Position numbers and translations under genes: made by a program
The notes under the pieces: model-generated
What the model was told of the DNA's origin: nothing
The model's input: only the letters and a program-made list of their open reading frames with translations
Database searches by the model: none
Source of the DNA: Priestia aryabhattai B8W22
GTDB taxonomy: Bacteria > Bacillota > Bacilli > Bacillales > Bacillaceae_H
Assembly: GCF_000956595.1 (NCBI RefSeq)
Contig: NZ_JYOO01000013.1
Span: 1 to 64,000 of the forward strand
Reading direction: 5' to 3'
Length of the DNA stretch: 64,000 bases
Part shown: positions 1-8,064 of the stretch, piece by piece
Numbering within the stretch: position 1 is the stretch's first letter
Layout of the letters: every line of letters starts with the position of its first letter

Positions 1-5
1 TTTTT

Positions 6-1589
6 TTATACGCTCAAACTGCGATACTCGTTTGGCGTAATGCCTTCTACTTTTTTAAACACTTTTCGAAAGTATTTATCATCATGATATCCAATCATAT
101 TCGCAATTTCATAGATTTTTAGTTCTTCATTTAGTAAAAGTGATTTGGCTTTATTCATTCTGACTTTCACCATATAATCTGAAATATTTTCTTGAAATTC
201 TTGCTTAAACTTTCTCGAAATGTATTCACGGCTTAAATAGAAACGTTCCGATATTTCTTGAAGCTTCACATCTCGATGAAAATTTTGCTGCAAATATTGT
301 TCGATCTCATAAATAACGTCGCGATTGTTTTGCTTGCTATACCTTTTTACTACTTTTAAAAAGCGCTTTACTTCACGCTTCTTTCTCTCTACATACTTTG
401 CTAGCTGAAACTGCCCATCTTGGTTATAGAAAAAAGAAAGAACATATTCAGGACCGTTATTTATCGTATAAGGAATGTGATATCTTTTTAACCAATGCTG
501 GCTTAACAGCTGATATTCCTGCTCAAAATGCAGAATTTGCTTTAATGATAGGTAATTTTGTGCTTCAAAAGCTGTGATAATTTCGTTGAATACCGGCAAA
601 AAGGCTTCAAACTTTCCTACTTGCAGCGCTTCTTCAATTTTACTGTTATAATCCATCATATTTATTAATAAAGCACTTGCTAAAACGTCTTGCTCTCCGT
701 AGACCTTCACTTTATTTTGATCAAGAACATTGCTTAATAAAAGCGAGTTTTTCGCATGTTCATAGGATTTCATTAGCTGATCAATAGAAGAAACTCTGCA
801 CCCTCTTGCAATCCGACAGCTCACGTCTAACGTACGGCGAATTGCTGTATGTAAAGTCGTCAGTAAAGAGGTTATGCGTTCAAAATCATTCCAAAATATA
901 ACGATAATTTCCCACTTATTGGATAAATAACGGAAGGCTACCCCATTTTCTTCTGCCATCAGCATTTCATTGATTACATTTAAAATTGAAAAATAGGCTA
1001 AATCCCGGTCACCGCCAAAAGAACGAATAATGGATTCATCTACACGTACAATCCCCACTTCATATTCTCTAGTCAGATGGAAACCAAACTCTTCATAGAT
1101 TGATTGATTTAGCAAATAATTGTTCATTAACTGCGTCAGTTTTCGATCTCGATAAATCGGCTTCATTTCATTGATTAAACGATAGCTGCTATTATGGACT
1201 TTTCTTGACTCTTCTTCTTTTTTCCATTGAGTTACAGCTCGTATAAGCGTATCGTTTAAAATCGAAGGATCCACTGGCTTTAGAATATAATCCGTACTTC
1301 CAAAATGAATAGCTTTACGCATATAGTGGTAGTCATCATACCCTGTTACCACAATCGTTTTGCTAGAAGGTGAATTCTCTTTAATCCACTCCAACAAAGC
1401 AATTCCATCGATATTAGGCATCTTCATATCAGTAAAAATGATTTCCGGTCCGTGATCCTCGATAAGCGCAATCGCTTGCTCACCGCTATCAGCTTCTATC
1501 ACATCTGTAATTTCATGCTCTTGCCACTGTCCAAGGAGCTTTATCCCTTCTCTTACATGCTCTTCATCATCCACGATTAATACTTTCAT
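6..1589 (-). CDS. Two-component response regulator, YesN/AraC type
   Basis: 527 aa. An N-terminal receiver domain (about residues 1-120) starts MKVLIVDDEE, has the phosphoacceptor Asp in FTDMKMPNIDG (about 54) and the Lys in YILKPVD. A long unassigned middle follows, then a C-terminal AraC-type double helix-turn-helix (about 425-525, ending GYHDDKYFRKVFKK...TPNEYR). This is the YesN architecture that usually activates a neighbouring sugar ABC operon. The ATG at 1589 is chosen because the receiver fold begins there and GAGGGATAGTG precedes it; an in-frame start 21 bases upstream lacks a good site. It overlaps the end of the kinase gene by 23 bases, so the two are likely translationally coupled. 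The stop is only a few bases from the window edge, so anything downstream is unseen. The inducing sugar cannot be told. Confidence 0.9.
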   Translation of the reverse strand: MKVLIVDDEEHVREGIKLLGQWQEHEITDVIEADSGEQAIALIEDHGPEIIFTDMKMPNIDGIALLEWIKENSPSSKTIVVTGYDDYHYMRKAIHFGSTDYILKPVDPSILNDTLIRAVTQWKKEEESRKVHNSSYRLINEMKPIYRDRKLTQLMNNYLLNQSIYEEFGFHLTREYEVGIVRVDESIIRSFGGDRDLAYFSILNVINEMLMAEENGVAFRYLSNKWEIIVIFWNDFERITSLLTTLHTAIRRTLDVSCRIARGCRVSSIDQLMKSYEHAKNSLLLSNVLDQNKVKVYGEQDVLASALLINMMDYNSKIEEALQVGKFEAFLPVFNEIITAFEAQNYLSLKQILHFEQEYQLLSQHWLKRYHIPYTINNGPEYVLSFFYNQDGQFQLAKYVERKKREVKRFLKVVKRYSKQNNRDVIYEIEQYLQQNFHRDVKLQEISERFYLSREYISRKFKQEFQENISDYMVKVRMNKAKSLLLNEELKIYEIANMIGYHDDKYFRKVFKKVEGITPNEYRSLSV

Positions 1590-3387
1590 CACTATCCCTC
1601 TTTTCTTCAATTGTTGTTAGCTTTATGACAACGGTAAAATCGTGATTTTCTTGACTGCTAATTTGCATTGAAGCATGATCTCCATAGTAGATGCGAAGTC
1701 GTTCATAAATGTTTTGCAACCCAATATGCTCATCTGTTTGATTATACGATTGCTGAAGTCTCGTTTTTAATTGATTCAACTCTTGCTCTCCTATCCCTTT
1801 TCCGTTGTCAGAAACAGTTAGAATCAGTTCTTCTCCGTTCAACTTCGCTGAAATCAACAGCTTTCCGCTTCCTGTGCGGGTTTCGAATCCATGCTTAAAA
1901 GAATTCTCAACAAGAGGCTGCAAGATCATTTTCGGTATTCGCATAAGCTCTGCCTCTTTTTCGATATTTAACTCATACTCAAACTTTGAACCAAACCGCT
2001 GCTTCTGCAGACTCAAGAAAGCTTTTACGTGATCGACTTCTTGCTTTAAGCTTACGATATCCTCTTTCATATTCATGCTGTAACGCATAATGTGAGAAAG
2101 TGAGGTTAATAAAGAATATACTTCAACTGCTTTATGCTTAAGGGCAAGAGTTCCAATCGATTGAAATGCGTTGTATAAAAAATGCGGATTAATTTGTGAC
2201 TGCAGCACTTTTAGCTGCGTTGATTTATTTTCTAATTCCAAGCGAAATTTACGTTCAATCAAGTCATTAATTGTTTCTACCATAGAGGTAAAATGCCTTC
2301 CTAAAACACCAAATTCATCGTTTCCAAGCGACTTAAACCGCACTTCAAATGATCCTTTTTCCACTTCTTTCATATTGCGAATCAATACGTTAATTGGCTG
2401 TGTAAAACGTACTGATATAAAAAGCGTAGCGATAACGAGCATACACAAAAATGGCAGGCCAATTAATACATTCATAAGTGCTGTCTTTCTTGCATCCTCA
2501 TATAAAACACTGTAAGGAATTCGTTTCACAATGTACAAGTCCTCAAAAGGCTGTTTGAGCTTTTCATACATTAATACGCCTGAGAAGCTTTTATCTTCCC
2601 ATTCCATGCTGTGATCCTCTTGAGACGTAAGCGCCTTTAGCCACGGGTAGTTTTCATTTTTTCCAATAACCTTTGAATCCGAAGAATACAAAACCTTCCC
2701 TTTATTGTTCATTAAATAAAAATCTTCTGACTCTTCATTATATAAACGCTGCGATATAGATTGAATTTGTGTCATGTTAATGTCTAAAGATAGATAAGCT
2801 AACAACTTGTCTGATGGAATTTCATCAATCCGCTGATGAAAGCTAATAACTTGATTCGGCAGTGAATCAATTAACGTTGATAAATTATTGTAGCTATAAA
2901 TTTCATGGGTAGGCTCAATGGCAAGAAATTTATGATTTTTATTTAAATAAGAATAGTAAGGCTGAGTGTAAATATCATCGTACTTCCCTCTGCTGCTCAC
3001 TTTCGAATTATAAGCTGTATACGAGTCATGCCCGTTCTCAATATAAAGATGGAGCTGTTCAATCTCTGGACGAGTATTATATAAATAAAGAAGAGTGCGT
3101 GATATTTCCAGTTGATTGGCTCCTAAGTCACTTGATACGCCTTCATCTAACACTTTAATAAATGGGTGGTAGCCGTACAGCCTTTTGGTAATATTAGCAA
3201 TTTCATTTAAGTAATCACTCAAATCATTGCTTCCATTTTTAATAACTTGATAGTTGGTAGAAATAAATCGATTCTTAACCGTTTCTTTTGTGTATTGATA
3301 CGTAAAAATCGTTGAAATTAAAAATGGAACAACGGTTGCGAATAAGAAAAACAAAATTAATTTCTTGCGTATGCTCCAGCCTTTCAC
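1567..3387 (-). CDS. Sensor histidine kinase, YesM family
   Basis: 606 aa membrane kinase partnered with the response regulator it overlaps. An N-terminal membrane segment (about 8-28), a large extracellular Cache-like sensor region, a second membrane segment (about 302-325), a HAMP linker, a His_kinase domain with the phosphoacceptor in QINPHFLYNAFQSIG, and a HATPase domain with PLVENSFKHG and DNGKGIG are visible. The GTG at 3387 is preferred because AAAGGAGG sits 6 bases before it; the longer ATG version at 3417 has no such site. A cre-like palindrome lies 50 bases upstream. In the YesM/YesN family such pairs sense extracellular oligosaccharide and drive the adjacent importer; the ligand here is unknown. 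Confidence 0.92.
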   Translation of the reverse strand: MKGWSIRKKLILFFLFATVVPFLISTIFTYQYTKETVKNRFISTNYQVIKNGSNDLSDYLNEIANITKRLYGYHPFIKVLDEGVSSDLGANQLEISRTLLYLYNTRPEIEQLHLYIENGHDSYTAYNSKVSSRGKYDDIYTQPYYSYLNKNHKFLAIEPTHEIYSYNNLSTLIDSLPNQVISFHQRIDEIPSDKLLAYLSLDINMTQIQSISQRLYNEESEDFYLMNNKGKVLYSSDSKVIGKNENYPWLKALTSQEDHSMEWEDKSFSGVLMYEKLKQPFEDLYIVKRIPYSVLYEDARKTALMNVLIGLPFLCMLVIATLFISVRFTQPINVLIRNMKEVEKGSFEVRFKSLGNDEFGVLGRHFTSMVETINDLIERKFRLELENKSTQLKVLQSQINPHFLYNAFQSIGTLALKHKAVEVYSLLTSLSHIMRYSMNMKEDIVSLKQEVDHVKAFLSLQKQRFGSKFEYELNIEKEAELMRIPKMILQPLVENSFKHGFETRTGSGKLLISAKLNGEELILTVSDNGKGIGEQELNQLKTRLQQSYNQTDEHIGLQNIYERLRIYYGDHASMQISSQENHDFTVVIKLTTIEEKRDSDESINRG

Positions 3388-3436
3388 AAATAACCTCCTT
3401 TGACTAATGTCATACATTATGACTATTATTATACAT

Positions 3437-3450
3437 TAAAAGCGCTTTCA
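3437..3450 (-). promoter_or_regulatory. cre-like CcpA operator upstream of the kinase gene
   Basis: Read on the minus strand the site is TGAAAGCGCTTTTA, matching the cre consensus TGWAANCGNTNWCA at 13 of 14 positions. It lies about 50 bp upstream of the kinase start, where CcpA binding would repress the two-component genes when a preferred sugar is present. The match is seen; binding is inferred. Confidence 0.6.
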
Positions 3451-3500
3451 ATTAACTATTATTTTTTCATAACTATGAATCTAACCAGCTATTTTTTCAC

Positions 3501-3539
3501 ACCAAAAAGTCCGCGTTTTCCACGCGGACCTTTTGGTTA
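3501..3539 (-). terminator. Intrinsic terminator of the solute-binding protein gene
   Basis: Arms of 15 bp with one mismatch (accaaaaagtccgcg and cgcggaccttttggt) flank a 7-base loop. The stop codon of the binding protein gene lies at the hairpin's outer edge. It separates the binding protein transcript from the kinase/regulator genes downstream on the same strand. Confidence 0.75.
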
Positions 3540-4826
3540 TTTTTTCATTTTCGCCCAAATTGCATCTAATTTCTTCATAAATTCTTCTTCCGTCATTTGT
3601 TTGCCTGCGTAAGACTGCATTGCTGCGCCTACTTCTTGAACCGTTCCTTCTGGATACTTAAACCAGTTCCAAGATAATGTTTTGCCTTCTTCAGAGTATT
3701 TTAAGATGTCATCAGATAAAGAATCGATTCCTTTTCCATCGATGTTTTTGAACGCTGGAATGAACTTGAACTTTTCAACTAAGAATTTTTGACCCTCTTT
3801 AGAAGAAACCATCCAATTTAAGAATTCCTTCGCTGCTTTTTTATCTGCATCTGGTGCATTTTTGTTCACTACCCAGTTATTTGGAACTCCAATTGCTAAT
3901 TTATCATTTTTCTTCGCATCGTTGCTGATTGGCATTGGGATAAAGCCCATTTTCATATCCGGATTGATTTTCGTGATCATATTTACCGTCCAGTTACCTT
4001 GTTGCATCATCGCTGTTTCACCAGAAGCAAATTGAGTAACTTGTGTATTGTAATCCGTCGTTAATGGATTTTTATTTCCATACTTTAACGTTAAATCGAA
4101 CAGATTCATAAATTGCTTAAACGTTTCATTGCCTTCAAATTTTGCTTTTCCTTCGTTTAGACCTTTAATAAACGCATCTGGATCGTCTTGCTGCGCCATT
4201 GGAATATTAAATAAGTGGTTACCTAGCACCCACCACTCGCCGTATCCGTTAGAAAATGGCGTAATGCCTTTTGCTTTCAGCTTTTTAGAAGCTGCTTCTA
4301 ATTCCGACAGCGTCTTAGGCAACTCTTTAATGCCTGCTTTTTCAAATAAATCTTTATTATAAATAAAACCATAACCTTCTAAGTTTAGCGGCTGACCATA
4401 GATTTTCCCGTCCATTGTCATCGGTTCTTTAGCGATATCATACAGATTATCTACCCACGGCTGATCAGATAAATCTTCTAATTTATCCTTCCACGTTTGC
4501 GCTTCTTGGAACCCTCCATTATTAAAGATATCAGGTTCATTTCCAGAGGCAAACTGTGCTTTTAATGCTGCACCATAGTCCGCGCCTCCGCCGACTGTTT
4601 GGATGTTAAACTTTACGTTTGGATGTTCTTTTGTATATTCATCCGTTAATTCTTTCAGCTGATCTGCAATTTCCACTTTAAACTGGAACATATCAATAAC
4701 AACTTGATCACCTGAGCCTGTTGATTTACTTGCTTTTGAATCCGTACCTGAGTTTGAACATGCTGTCGCAAATAAAAGTGATGTTGCTAACACGCCAGAC
4801 ATTATTGAAAGCCTTTTCATTTTCAT
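3537..4826 (-). CDS. Sugar ABC transporter substrate-binding lipoprotein (family 1)
   Basis: 429 aa. A type II signal peptide ends in the lipobox LLFATAC with the lipidated Cys at about 23. The mature part has the family 1 binding-protein pattern: VIDMFQFKVEIADQ at the start, FASGNEPDIFNNGGF, EGYGFIYNKDLFEKAG, and FASGETAMMQQGNW. It should capture an oligosaccharide outside the membrane for a binding-protein-dependent importer. ATG at 4826 follows AAGGGGGG by 8 bases. No permease or ATPase gene is adjacent, so the membrane subunits are either beyond the left edge or elsewhere; the MsmX-type ATPase at 48730 could power it. The promoter region carries paired 11-bp direct repeats. The sugar is not predictable. 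Confidence 0.88.
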   Translation of the reverse strand: MKMKRLSIMSGVLATSLLFATACSNSGTDSKASKSTGSGDQVVIDMFQFKVEIADQLKELTDEYTKEHPNVKFNIQTVGGGADYGAALKAQFASGNEPDIFNNGGFQEAQTWKDKLEDLSDQPWVDNLYDIAKEPMTMDGKIYGQPLNLEGYGFIYNKDLFEKAGIKELPKTLSELEAASKKLKAKGITPFSNGYGEWWVLGNHLFNIPMAQQDDPDAFIKGLNEGKAKFEGNETFKQFMNLFDLTLKYGNKNPLTTDYNTQVTQFASGETAMMQQGNWTVNMITKINPDMKMGFIPMPISNDAKKNDKLAIGVPNNWVVNKNAPDADKKAAKEFLNWMVSSKEGQKFLVEKFKFIPAFKNIDGKGIDSLSDDILKYSEEGKTLSWNWFKYPEGTVQEVGAAMQSYAGKQMTEEEFMKKLDAIWAKMKK

Positions 4827-4868
4827 TCGTTTTGCCCCCCTTGATATCTATCTCTCTTTATTTTACCG

Positions 4869-4926
4869 ATTCTAGGACATTTGAACAGGTAACAATATTG
4901 AACAACCGAGTGGAAAATATTGAACA
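4869..4926 (-). promoter_or_regulatory. Direct-repeat activator site and promoter of the sugar-binding protein gene
   Basis: Two identical 11-bp copies of TGTTCAATATT (minus strand; 4916-4926 and 4894-4904) are exactly 22 bp apart, two helical turns. A third partial copy TGTTCAA is at 4881-4887. They end just before a -10-like TAGAAT (4869-4874) with a poor -35, the layout expected where an AraC-type regulator activates from the -35 flank. The regulator encoded at 6-1589 is the obvious candidate. Confidence 0.55.
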
Positions 4927-5107
4927 CCCCCCTTCAGCACCCTTCGACAGGTCTCTCTTCTTCCACAATAATTTCTATAAAATTTTTATCTGTTTTATTC
5001 CACCTAATAACATTTATAGACAAAATTATGTTAATATGTAGAGTGATAGATTCATAAGAAAATTTATGAATTTTTTTAACTTGTATAAACAAAGTGAAGG
5101 GGTTTAC

Positions 5108-7279
5108 ATGAAAACTAAAAAGCGCAAAAAAACACATGTCTCATTTCGAATTAACTGGCTGTTTATTGTGGTTTTCCTGCTTTTTTCTGCACTCATTTTA
5201 CGATTAGGCTTCGTACAGATTGTGTACGGAGAGAACTATAAACGAGAAGTTGAAAAAACAGAAGATGAAACGGTAGATTCACCGGTTCCTCGCGGAAAGA
5301 TGCTAGACCGCTATGACCGCGTTATCGTGGATAATAAACCGTTGAACGCTGTCACGTACACGCGTTTGAAGGGCGTCACTCAAGAAGACAAGCTAAAAGT
5401 AGCTAAAAAGCTTGCCACTCTTATTGATGTTCCTGTTACAACAGACGTTTTTGGCAAATCGGATAAAAAGAAAGATAAAAATACGATTAAGCTAACAGAA
5501 CGCGACTTAAAAGATTATTGGATTGCAACTCATCCAAAAGCAGCTGCGAAAAAAATTACCGCAGCAGATAAGCAAAAAGTAAAAGAAGGTCAGCTTTCTG
5601 AAGATGATTTGTATCCTCTTCAGCTGAAGCGCATCACCAAAAACGAACTTTTATCGGTGAAAGATGACCTTGAAGTGATTGCTATTAAAAGCAAGATGGA
5701 AGGCGGCTACGCGTTAACCGCTCAAATTATTAAAAGCGGCTTAACAGATAAAGAGCTTGCCGTTATTAGTGAACAATTAGGGAACTTGCCAGGCGTTGAT
5801 ACAACAACTTACTGGGACCGTATGTATACATACGATGACTTACTTAGCACGCTGCTTGGTAAAATCACATCGGCAGATGAAGGGTTGCCAAGCGAAAACT
5901 TACAGTACTACTTGTCCCACGGCTACAGCCGAAATGACCGAGTAGGAAAAAGTTATTTAGAAAAGCAGTATGAAGACGTCCTTCGCGGTCAAAAAGCTCG
6001 CGTGCAAAACGTAACGGACCGCTCGGGCAACTTAGTGAGCCAAGAGACCGTTACAGAAGGTCAGCGCGGCAGTGACTTAATTTTAACAATTGATATGGAA
6101 CTTCAAAAACAAGTCGAAGATGTTTTAACAAAAGCTGTGACATCTGGAGCTGCTGGTTCACGATTAATGGATCGCGCGTTTGCTATTATGATGGACCCTC
6201 ACACGGGAGACATTTTAGCAATGGGTGGAAAACAGCTTGTTACCGATAAGCAAACTGGAGCACGTAAAGTACAAGACTTTGCTCTTGGTAACATGACAAC
6301 TTCTTATGAAGTAGGTTCCGCGGTTAAAGGAGCTACTGTTCTAGCAGGACTTGATTCAGGCGCTATTCAGCCTGGTACGGTTTTTTACGATGCGCCGCTG
6401 AAGTTTGCTGGCGGAACAATTAAAAAGTCGTCTCACCCAATTGGAGCAACTGGGATCCAAAATGCTTTGGAACAATCATCAAACGTGTTCATGTACCGTA
6501 CGGTTATGAGCATGGCTGGTGAAACGTACCGCCCTGGCGGCAAACTGAACATTCCACCGTCTATCTTTAATAAGCTGCGCTCATACTATAGCCAGTTTGG
6601 TCTTGGAATTTCAACGGGCATCGAATTAGAAAACGAATCAACGGGTATTCGCAATACCGTAACAAACGAACCAGGTAAAGCACTGGATTTTGGTATTGGA
6701 CAGTATGATACGTACACGCCGCTTCAGCTTGTTCAGTACATCTCAACGATTGCTAACGGTGGATACCGCATGAAGCCACACTTAGTAAAAGAAATCCGCG
6801 AACCTGAGCTTGATAGCGAACTAAAAGGAAGTATTCAAAGTTCTGTTGAACCAGAAGTATTAAACCGTATTACGATGGGCCAGTCAGAAATTAACCTTGT
6901 CAAACAAGGATTTCGCCAAGTAGTTACAGGGTCACATGGTACAGGACGTTTACTTAATACAGGAAAATACCGTCAGTATAATATTGCTGGTAAATCTGGT
7001 ACCGCGGAAACCTTTAATAAAGGCGTAAGCGTTCGTAACTCTACATTCGTTTCATACGCCCCTTATGATAATCCCGAAGTAGCAGTAGCGGTTGTTATTC
7101 CTTCTGCTTATGTAGCCGGTACATCTAATACGTTAAGTAAAACTGTTACTGGTGACGTGATAAAAGCTTACTTCGACCTTAAAAAAGAAGGCGAAAAAGA
7201 AGTAGAGCAAAAAGAAGAAGATGCAAAAACAGGAAATACGGAATTAAACGGTGTAAAAAAAGATGATAGTGAACAATAA
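5108..7279 (+). CDS. Class B penicillin-binding protein, PbpA/PbpH type transpeptidase
   Basis: 723 aa. A short basic cytoplasmic tail and a single membrane anchor (about 16-36) lead to a dimerisation domain and a C-terminal transpeptidase. Catalytic motifs are intact: SxxK as SAVK with Ser404, SxN as SSN at 457-459, and KTG-like KSGT at 629-632. It cross-links peptidoglycan outside the membrane. Length and motif context fit the elongation-type PBPs PbpA/PbpH of B. subtilis (about 700-716 aa) rather than the PASTA-bearing division PBPs; no PASTA repeats are present. ATG at 5108 follows GAAGGGG by 5-6 bases. The last 30 residues are strongly charged. Which of the two paralogues it is cannot be settled from the sequence alone. 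Confidence 0.88.
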   Translation: MKTKKRKKTHVSFRINWLFIVVFLLFSALILRLGFVQIVYGENYKREVEKTEDETVDSPVPRGKMLDRYDRVIVDNKPLNAVTYTRLKGVTQEDKLKVAKKLATLIDVPVTTDVFGKSDKKKDKNTIKLTERDLKDYWIATHPKAAAKKITAADKQKVKEGQLSEDDLYPLQLKRITKNELLSVKDDLEVIAIKSKMEGGYALTAQIIKSGLTDKELAVISEQLGNLPGVDTTTYWDRMYTYDDLLSTLLGKITSADEGLPSENLQYYLSHGYSRNDRVGKSYLEKQYEDVLRGQKARVQNVTDRSGNLVSQETVTEGQRGSDLILTIDMELQKQVEDVLTKAVTSGAAGSRLMDRAFAIMMDPHTGDILAMGGKQLVTDKQTGARKVQDFALGNMTTSYEVGSAVKGATVLAGLDSGAIQPGTVFYDAPLKFAGGTIKKSSHPIGATGIQNALEQSSNVFMYRTVMSMAGETYRPGGKLNIPPSIFNKLRSYYSQFGLGISTGIELENESTGIRNTVTNEPGKALDFGIGQYDTYTPLQLVQYISTIANGGYRMKPHLVKEIREPELDSELKGSIQSSVEPEVLNRITMGQSEINLVKQGFRQVVTGSHGTGRLLNTGKYRQYNIAGKSGTAETFNKGVSVRNSTFVSYAPYDNPEVAVAVVIPSAYVAGTSNTLSKTVTGDVIKAYFDLKKEGEKEVEQKEEDAKTGNTELNGVKKDDSEQ

Positions 7280-7311
7280 AAAAGGTCTCTTCATGAGACC
7301 TTTTTTGTTTT
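7280..7311 (+). terminator. Intrinsic terminator after the class B PBP gene
   Basis: aaaaaaggtctc and gagacctttttt pair around a 5-base loop and run into a T tract directly after the PBP stop codon. The run of A before the stem means it can also serve the convergent TetR gene. Confidence 0.8.
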
Positions 7312-7331
7312 TTCTATGAAAAAAGCCTATC

Positions 7332-7901
7332 TCACTGAGACAGACCGCGTAAAAAGTATAGTTCAATTAATTCAGCAATTTTTTCTTCTGAAAGCGGCTC
7401 ATGCCGTTTTTCCCAATCATAGACAAGTGCAATGTACATTTTAAATAATAAAAAAGCTGTGAGCTCCGGGTTGCACGGTTTGATTTCTTTTTTAGAAATC
7501 GCTATTTCGATTTTGTTTTTTATATAAGTTAAAATCTCTTCTTCTACTCGCACCAGCACTTCTTGCACTGCTGTAGTGCCTAACTGCTGTTCCTGTACCA
7601 GCTTCAGCATGAGCTGATGCTCAGTGCGGAATTCTAAGATTCGAAAAATAGCTGCTTGAGCATTTTCAAAAAAAGGACGGCTGCTGTCAATGACAGTTTC
7701 AGCTGCATCTGTCATTTCTCGAATCATTCGTGTAACAATTTCATCGAATAACTCTTCTTTGTTTTTAAAAAAAGTATAAATCGTTCCTTTTCCGACATTT
7801 GCAAGCTTCGCCACTTGCTCCATAGTCGTTGCTTTATATCCAAACAGCGCAAATGATTTTGACGCTGCATCAACAACTGATTGCTTTCGGTCTATAGCCA
7901 C
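7332..7901 (-). CDS. TetR-family transcriptional regulator, YhgD-like
   Basis: 189 aa. The N-terminal TetR helix-turn-helix is clear (FALFGYKATTMEQVAKLA followed by NVGKGTIYTFFKNKEEL, residues about 17-53), with a helical ligand-binding C-terminal part of no recognised specificity. The start is GTG at 7901, preceded by AAGAAGGGG. It lies beside hemY as yhgD does in B. subtilis, where the regulator adjoins the hemEHY operon. An imperfect palindrome 17 bp upstream of the start is a likely autoregulatory operator. There is no membrane partner gene (yhgE) next to it; a PBP gene is there instead. Confidence 0.85.
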   Translation of the reverse strand: MAIDRKQSVVDAASKSFALFGYKATTMEQVAKLANVGKGTIYTFFKNKEELFDEIVTRMIREMTDAAETVIDSSRPFFENAQAAIFRILEFRTEHQLMLKLVQEQQLGTTAVQEVLVRVEEEILTYIKNKIEIAISKKEIKPCNPELTAFLLFKMYIALVYDWEKRHEPLSEEKIAELIELYFLRGLSQ

Positions 7902-7917
7902 GTTATCCCCTTCTTTC

Positions 7918-7940
7918 TGACCAAATGAATATTTCGGTCA
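7918..7940 (-). promoter_or_regulatory. Palindromic operator candidate of the YhgD-like TetR gene
   Basis: A 23-bp imperfect inverted repeat with half-sites TGACC(A/G)AA and TTCGGTCA lies between the GTG start and the upstream promoter region. Its size and position are typical of TetR self-repression. Seen as sequence symmetry only. Confidence 0.5.
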
Positions 7941-8030
7941 ACAAGTACGGTTTTACTATAGCATAAGTTTCTTTTGCTTTTCAACCACAATCTTTTCTCT
8001 TAGTATAACCTTTCTCTAGAAGTAGTAGAC

Positions 8031-8064
8031 AAAAAAAGCGGAGCATTGATTCACCGCTCCACTT
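8031..8064 (-). terminator. Intrinsic terminator of the hem operon
   Basis: On the minus strand AGTGGAGC pairs with GCTCCGCT across a loop of about 11 bases and runs into seven T. It overlaps the hemY stop codon and ends the pbpF/hemE/hemH/hemY direction of transcription. Confidence 0.7.
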
